A stretch of DNA of 64,000 nucleotides from Semisulcospira habei. Taxonomy: Eukaryota > Mollusca > Gastropoda > Semisulcospiridae. The translations under genes and the position numbers were made by a program. Positions 58,814 through 64,000 of the stretch are shown one piece after another. The DNA lies in contig BTPG01000002.1 of NCBI GenBank assembly GCA_036245525.1, forward strand, positions 118,770,286 through 118,834,285, in the 5' to 3' direction. The notes below the pieces were generated by a model, which did not search any database, was not told the DNA's origin, and saw only the letters and a list, made by a program, of their open reading frames with translations. Each line of letters begins with the position of its first letter. The stretch's first letter is position 1.

Positions 58814-58862
58814 GTAAGACTTCATAATATCTTCACTTCTTGGAGGCATCTTATACATTCAA

Positions 58863-59240
58863 CAGAACCTGTTTTGAGAGCCACCCTTATAAAAGATCAC
58901 CTTTCATTAGTTAAAGACCATTTTGGTGGCTGTTGCCTCTGAAGTGAACGTCTTTAACTCTTTACATCCTGATACACTACTGCGTGAAATTAATTTGACT
59001 GAGAGTTCCAGGGTGGTGCCAGAATAGCTTGGCACCTGAGGCGCCAAGCTATTCTAGCACCACCCATGAACTAAAATGGTTGATCTATCTCCTAATCTGT
59101 AATGTAGTCTTAATAGGACAATAAGCAAATTTTAAAAAAATCAGCCTCAGGATGTAATGGGTTAATGACAGGTTATGCTTTTGCCATTCAGGACTTCTTT
59201 GAGCAAGAGCACCTGTCTTAATTCATTTGAGATGACCAGC
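58863..59240. repeat. Dispersed W repeat, copy W3, with H1 hairpin at its TTAA
   Basis: CCTGTTTTGAGAGCCACCCT...GTTAAAGACCATTTTGGTGG...GAACGTCTTTAA; after the hairpin TTAATGACAGGTTATGC... and CACCTGTCTTAATTCATTTG. Confidence 0.78.
58954..59165. repeat. TTAA-type hairpin repeat, family H1
   Basis: TTAACTCTTTACATCCTGAT at the left and CAGGATGTAATGGG-TTAA at the right, with stem GGTGGTGCCAGAATAGCTTGG / CCAAGCTATTCTAGCACCACC. Confidence 0.87.
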
Positions 59241-59307
59241 ATGCAGACATGCGGCGAACAGATGCGTGTCCACATGCTGGTTGTCTTGAATGTGTTAAAA
59301 CCACTTT

Positions 59308-59598
59308 TTTATTTTCTCAAAATCTTTACCGATGGCATTACTACTAGGAATGGTTCGCTTAGCATACCAATTTTAGTCCCAAAACTCATTTTGTACATCA
59401 CAACCGGGGAGGCGACTTTAGGGAGTCCTTACCAAGATACCCTGAGTAGCCTCCCCTGTCTCCCTATCTGGTGGCGTGCTCACCGTTTCCCGCCAGTCTC
59501 TTCGCTTAGCTTCACTAGACCGGTCGTGTGCATCTCGCGTGCTCCGGCTGTGTATGGTGGGATTACCTTTGTGAACTGGACTTACGTTGGATTTACGT
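59308..59598 (+). mobile_element. Lone left end of a DIRS element (A subfamily)
   Basis: ATTTTCTCAAAATCTTTACC through CTGTGTATGGTGGGATTACC follows the first 290 bases of DIRS A (23722-24010), including CGCTTAGC...CTAGACCGGTCGTG. The rest of the element is not here. A reversed RTE tail starts at the break. Confidence 0.82.
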
Positions 59599-59717
59599 AC
59601 TTACTTACTTACGCCTGTCACCCCTACCCGGGTATAGGCCGTCGACGAGAGACCTCCAGCGACTCCTGTCCTGTGCTACTCCTTCGATTTTACTCCAGGT
59701 GGTTCCCAGTCTCTTGA
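59599..59717 (-). mobile_element. Reversed 3' fragment of the RTE-like LINE
   Basis: ACTTACTTACTTACGCCTGTCACCCCTACC-type sequence is the reverse complement of 33105-33222, including the GTAAGTAAG tail. It ends at CAGTCTCTTGA, where the Nimb/I LINE starts, so it may resume beyond the window. Confidence 0.88.
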
Positions 59718-60361
59718 GCCTACCCGGCACCGGCCTCCACGTGGCGTAGGTGGGTAGTCCGCTCAGTCCCTGACTGAGTGGGCTAGCGGACGGGTGCCAT
59801 CTTTGTCCAGGATTAGGACTTGATGTCAGCAGATATGTTGTTCAGCCTTTTCACTGGTCCGGTTTTTAAGGAGCTGTGCTAACCTAGGTCGTACCATGTT
59901 GGATTGGTCCTTAAAAATACTCGTGACTTTTTGGTCCTTTGGATCCCAAGTGTTTGCCGTGCTTGGAGACCCGTGTCGGGGGAGAAGAGGATCCTGGTGG
60001 CTGAAACACTCCACTTTGGCCTTGACTTCTGCCTAAACGGGAGGCTAGTCGTACCGGCCTAGTCAATCGGCTCTTGTCACGTTGAGCCCTATCCCACTGT
60101 TGACATGCGGGTTGCTATACGGAGCACCATGCTATAGCCTTTGCTGCTGATTAGGTGCTTTACGCCAGTATTCCCCTGCATTCAACGGTGTGATAGAAGG
60201 CGGTGGCTCAAACGGTTCAATCGGGCTTACCCCCTTGAGTATATCTTTCGGGCAGTCTCCATTGTGCGTCGGCTGGAGACCCGCCGACAGTTGCACTTTC
60301 CCTTGTTGGGCTCGGTGGCGGGCGGGGACCCCCGGGGGATGAATATCTCTACTAATATAAT

Positions 60362-61801
60362 ATGGATAAAACAAAAAAACCAAAACTAGCTCAGAAACGG
60401 CATATAGACACCGAATTTGACCATGACAGTGATTCAGACTGTGAGGAAGCGACGCCTCAGGCGTCGGCCGTATGGCCTCGCTTCCTCATTGTCCATAGCA
60501 AGGTGAAGGAGAAACCAGTTACCAAGCTGCATCCTTTTCTGGTGGGGGAGACCCTCAGGAGCCGTGTTGGCAGGCCTGACGCCCAGCGCCTCAGGTCTGG
60601 TGACTTGCTGGTGGAGTGCCGTACTCGGGCACACTCCAGCGGGCTGCTGGGGCTCTCTTCCATCGGAGACACTCCTGTGGAAGTCACACCCCACAAAACT
60701 ATGAATTCGTCAAGAGGCGTAATCAAAGATCAAGCTTTGGCAGAACTGTCAGAAGATGAACTTGTAAGGAACCTTAAGTCTCAGGGGGTGACTTGCGTCA
60801 GGAGCTTCGCTTCCAAGCGAGGTGGTGGGGAGATCCGTCTCCCTACCATCATCCTGACGTTTGGCACCCCCACCCCTCCTACTACCATCTGGGGAGGTTA
60901 CTACTCCCTGAGAGTGAAAAAGTATGTCCCTCTTCCCCTCCGGTGCTTTAAGTGCCAAAAGTATGGCCATGGGCAGAAGACATGCCGTCAGGCAGAGGCT
61001 TCATGCGCCCGTTGCACTAGGCCCGGACACTCTGCTGAGTCCTGCACAGCCACCCCCCTGTGTGTGAATTGCCAGGGGGCGCATATGGCTTCGGATAAGA
61101 AATGCCCTCGTTGGATATCCGAGTGCAAGATTCAGCAGGTGCGTGTGGAGAAGGGGCTGTCCTTTCTGGATGCCAAAAAACTGGTTGAAGGCCCTGGTGC
61201 AGCTGCGGCTGCCCCAACCTCTAACACCTCAGTGTATACTTTTAGTGCAGCGGTGGCAGGCAAGCGCCCCACCAAAGACTTTTCATGTCAGACCCCAACT
61301 TCTTGGTTGGGGGCGGAGCCTCGGCTCATCTCGCCCCTGGAGAGTAACCCTCCTCCGGTGGTGACAAGGAGCCAGGGAACACAGAAGGCGGACACTGCCG
61401 GTCCGGTTGTGCCGCCTTCTATTGCCCCTAAGCCTCAGCCCCCACCCAAACCTGTTAGTCAGTCAACTCCAAAGGCTTCTGGCTCTGGTCAGCCTTCTAA
61501 GGCCGCTAACTCTAGCGGCAGGAACGCTGCCCAGGACCAGAAGTCTAAGAAATCTATGGGACCGCTGTGCGCACGGGCCCAGAAGGGGAACACAGATGTG
61601 CCCCTTCAAAACAAATATGCTGCACTGGAGGAGCGGATGGAGGGAGTGGAAGTTGTTGTTGCTGATGCTGCGGCAGCTCCACCCCCTTCCTCTCCGAAGA
61701 ACCAGAGGAGGCCCGGGAACCGGCCCCCCTCTGTTTCTTCAACTCCTTCCAAGGTAAAGGAAAAAGGGGGGAAAAACTCCTTACCCCCAGATCAGACTTA
61801 A
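60362..61801 (+). CDS. Nimb/I-like LINE ORF1 protein, intact
   Basis: 479 residues. A basic start (MDKTKKPKLAQKRH), a conserved N-terminal domain (about 35-210), then three zinc knuckles: [28 protein letters not shown] and [15 protein letters not shown] (about 195-250). The C-terminal third is rich in P, S and K. ORF1 proteins of this group bind element RNA. The stop TAA (61799-61801) is followed after two bases by the ORF2 ATG, a spacing that would suit termination-reinitiation. Confidence 0.92.
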   Translation: MDKTKKPKLAQKRHIDTEFDHDSDSDCEEATPQASAVWPRFLIVHSKVKEKPVTKLHPFLVGETLRSRVGRPDAQRLRSGDLLVECRTRAHSSGLLGLSSIGDTPVEVTPHKTMNSSRGVIKDQALAELSEDELVRNLKSQGVTCVRSFASKRGGGEIRLPTIILTFGTPTPPTTIWGGYYSLRVKKYVPLPLRCFKCQKYGHGQKTCRQAEASCARCTRPGHSAESCTATPLCVNCQGAHMASDKKCPRWISECKIQQVRVEKGLSFLDAKKLVEGPGAAAAAPTSNTSVYTFSAAVAGKRPTKDFSCQTPTSWLGAEPRLISPLESNPPPVVTRSQGTQKADTAGPVVPPSIAPKPQPPPKPVSQSTPKASGSGQPSKAANSSGRNAAQDQKSKKSMGPLCARAQKGNTDVPLQNKYAALEERMEGVEVVVADAAAAPPPSSPKNQRRPGNRPPSVSSTPSKVKEKGGKNSLPPDQT

Positions 61802-61803
61802 TC

Positions 61804-64000
61804 ATGGACTCTTTGCTTCAGTGGAATTGTCGTGGTTTTCGAGCTAACTTTGAGGAATTACGTCTTTTAGTCAAGTTCTATAACCCCTCAGTCATATCTC
61901 TTCAGGAGACTTACCTGAAGACTTCTGACCCTGTGTCTTTTAATGGTTTTAATGTTATACATAAAGGCTCTGATTCGGAGAGGCGCTCGGGTGGAGCGGC
62001 TCTTCTCATTAGTAGCCAAATTTTATGTAGCCCCGTTAGCATCGACACCTGTCTTCAGGCTGTCGCTGCTCGGGTTACCTTAAAAAAGACCATAACCATA
62101 TGCAGTATTTACCTGCCACCATCACTGCGGGTCTGTAGCAATGATATTTTTCACTTAGTAGATCAACTGCCCCCTCCCTTTATTCTCATGGGGGATTTTA
62201 ACGGTCATGCTCACCTTTGGGGTAGTGACCACTATGATGGCAGAGGTCAGATGTTAGAAGATGTTTTTTCTCAACTTAACCTATGTGTCTTTAACGATGG
62301 CTCACCTACATACTCTAACTCAGGTTCCGGATCTAGTTCTGTTCTAGACCTCACTGTGTGTGATCCTTCTCTCATGCTGGACTTTGACTGGAAGGTTCAC
62401 GATGACCTGTGTGGTAGTGACCACTTCCCAGTAGTCCTGTCATCGGTCAGCTGTGAGGAGGATTCGCCGGTGGGGCGCTGGAATCTCAAGAAAGCTAACT
62501 GGTCTCTGTTTGCCTCTCTCTGTCAGTCTCGTCTTACAGAGGAGGTGGTCATGTCAGCTGAAGAACCTGTTTCTTGTTTTACTTCTATTTTGTTGGAGGT
62601 TGCAGGTGAAACCATCCCTAGAACTTCCACATCACTCCCTCGGAAGCCGAGAGTACCATGGTTCAATGAAGAGTGCCGCAAGGCCCAAACAATGCGCAAA
62701 TCTGCTCAGCGACGTGCATTTCGTAATCCGTCGCAAGCAAATATTTTAACCTTTAAAAGACAGCGGGCGAAAGCCCGTTATATTTTTAAACGTGAACGCC
62801 GTGCTTCCTGGAGACGCTTCGTCTCATCTTTATCTTCTAGGACTCCGTCCCAAAAAGTCTGGAAGGCTGTTCGAAGAATTAGGGGCAGGGGTGGCTCGGC
62901 TTCTGTTGGCCATCTTAGAGATGGTGCCAGTTTGGTCACAGATAAAAAGGCTGTGGCCAATTTGCTTGCCTCCACCATTGCCCATAATTCTTCAACAGAG
63001 CATTATTCACCTTTCTTCCAGAGAGAGAAGGAGAAGCGAGAATCTTGTGCTTGTGATTTTATATCGGATAACTTGGAAGACTATAATGCCCCTTTTACGT
63101 TTTCAGAATTGCAGCAAGCCATGCAGAAATGTACTGACTCTGCTGCTGGATTAGATACCATCCATTATCAGCTCATAACACATCTGCCTGAGGATTCACT
63201 CCTTGTACTTCTCAAGGCCTTTAACCATATCTGGATAACCGGTCATTTTCCGCCATCTTGGCGCCAGGCTGTGGTTGTGCCAATTCCCAAGCCGGGTAAG
63301 GATCCTTCCGACCCGGGCAACTACCGGCCAATAGCTTTGACATCATGTTTATGTAAAACTATGGAACGCTTGGTCAACGCCCGACTGGTGTGGCATCTTG
63401 AGTCACAGGGTCTCATCACAGACCTCCAGTGCGGTTTCCGGCGCTTCCGTAGTACAACTGACCATCTAGTCCGCTTTGAGTCTTTTANNNNNNNNNNNNN
63501 NNNNNNNTCCGAGATGCTTTTGTCAACAAGCAGCATGTCTATGCAATTTTCTTTGATCTTGAAAAGGCATATGACACTACCTGGAAGCATGGTATAATGT
63601 CTGATTTGTCGGACATGGGTTTTAAAGGGCATCTGCCCGTTTTTATTCACAATTTTTTGTCCAACAGGTCGTTCCATGTCCGTGTGGGCTCCACCCTCTC
63701 CGACTCCTTTGAACAGGAGATGGGTGTCCCGCAGGGCAGTATTCTATCTCCTGTTTTATTTAGCATTAAAAAAAATAACATTAGAAAAGGCCTCAAGGAT
63801 GATCAGAAAGCTCTTGTTTGTGACGACTTTGCTTTTGTGTGCACGAGGTCGAGGACATGCGTCCCTTGAGAGCGCTTTGCAGCGTGCGTTGATCGCATCC
63901 AGGGGTGGTGTCCTCTCAATGGATTCAGATTCTCGCCCTCCAAGACCGTCTGTGTGGCAGTTTACTAACCAGACGAAATTTTTTTCCCAGAACCTAGCCT
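61804..64000 (+). CDS. Nimb/I-like LINE ORF2 (endonuclease-reverse transcriptase), incomplete
   Basis: APE-type endonuclease: [20 protein letters not shown] (N), SLQETYLK (E), ILMGDFNGH and CGSDHFPVVL (H). Reverse transcriptase: [38 protein letters not shown], a gap at 63488-63507, [13 protein letters not shown] and [13 protein letters not shown]. Before the gap the frame is open for 560 codons. After it the frame is offset because the gap is filled with 20 N. Further on, the region near 63830 looks damaged (VCDDFAFVCT where FVDDFALC is expected), so the copy may not be active, or base quality falls near the gap. Confidence 0.87.
63488..63507. other. Assembly gap, 20 N
   Basis: Copy 1 reads TCATTTATTCGAGATGC across this point. 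Here TCTTTTA is followed by 20 N and TCCGAGATGC. The missing sequence is therefore probably only 1-2 bases and the gap length is a placeholder. Confidence 0.9.

Larger units (their letters stand above)
59718..64000 (+). mobile_element. Nimb/I-like LINE, copy 2 (3' end outside window)
   Basis: The 5' UTR (GGCACCGGCCTCCACGTGGCG...) is nearly identical to copy 1. ORF1 and most of ORF2 are open. There is no internal duplication. It lies in intron 15 of DCAF11, inserted in the reversed RTE fragment. Confidence 0.92.

Noticed and set aside
9376..59165. TTAACCC / GGGTTAA motifs as interstitial telomere repeats
   Set aside because: They occur once at each end of a palindromic repeat and are not tandem TTAGGG units.
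58815..64000. Search for the last DCAF11 exons (YDLLSGHIV, SWHPF, WDGNLRLW-like blocks)
   Set aside because: None found; the space is filled by W and H1 repeats, a DIRS end, an RTE fragment and the Nimb/I LINE, so they must lie further right.

Overview
This is a eukaryotic genomic window dominated by transposable elements. One host gene can be assembled exon by exon: a plus-strand orthologue of DCAF11/WDR23, the WD40 substrate receptor of CUL4-DDB1 ubiquitin ligases. Fifteen coding exons (435 codons plus one base) run from 8304 to 58813 with canonical GT-AG junctions and compatible phases. The last WD repeats lie beyond the right edge. The repeat content (Nimb/I-like and L2/CR1-like LINEs, RTE-like LINEs, DIRS elements, tRNA-like SINEs) suggests a lophotrochozoan, most likely a gastropod mollusc. 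The organism is an inference, not proven.

Layout. 1-7409: 3' part of a Ty3/gypsy retrotransposon, broken by two copies of one LINE (1044-3430 and 5302-6055), a short retroposon (4115-4284) and a SINE inside its 3' LTR, most with clear target-site duplications (TSDs). 8304-8395: DCAF11 exon 1. Intron 1 (11.3 kb) holds small hairpin repeats and an L2-like LINE (12696-17831), itself inserted in a hairpin repeat and carrying a SINE and a second LINE. 19712-23461: exons 2-6. Intron 6 (10 kb) holds DIRS element A (23722-29868) and an RTE-like LINE (29998-33222). 33506-34629: exons 7-9. Intron 9 (13.4 kb) holds DIRS element B (34797-41067), an unclassified retroposon (41115-41865) and a full-length Nimb/I-like LINE (41955-47603). 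48049-50390: exons 10-13. Intron 13 holds DIRS element C (50439-57107), which contains a SINE, a minisatellite and two 5S rRNA-like sequences. 57862-58813: exons 14-15. The last part holds a lone DIRS end, a reversed RTE fragment and a second Nimb/I LINE (59718-64000), whose ORF1 is intact and whose ORF2 is crossed by a 20-base assembly gap.

The most interesting unexplained signal is a set of short palindromic repeats in the DCAF11 introns. They belong to several unrelated families but share one architecture: TTAA, then CC(C/T) at the left end, and (A/G)GG then TTAA at the right end. That is the signature of piggyBac-type transposition. One background repeat is seen nearly empty once and occupied by two different hairpin families at the same TTAA site. 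The three DIRS elements form a natural series: A and C carry a spliceable intron right after the start codon of their cysteine-rich protein, and B has the same reading frame without it. Only B keeps a complete tyrosine-recombinase catalytic set.
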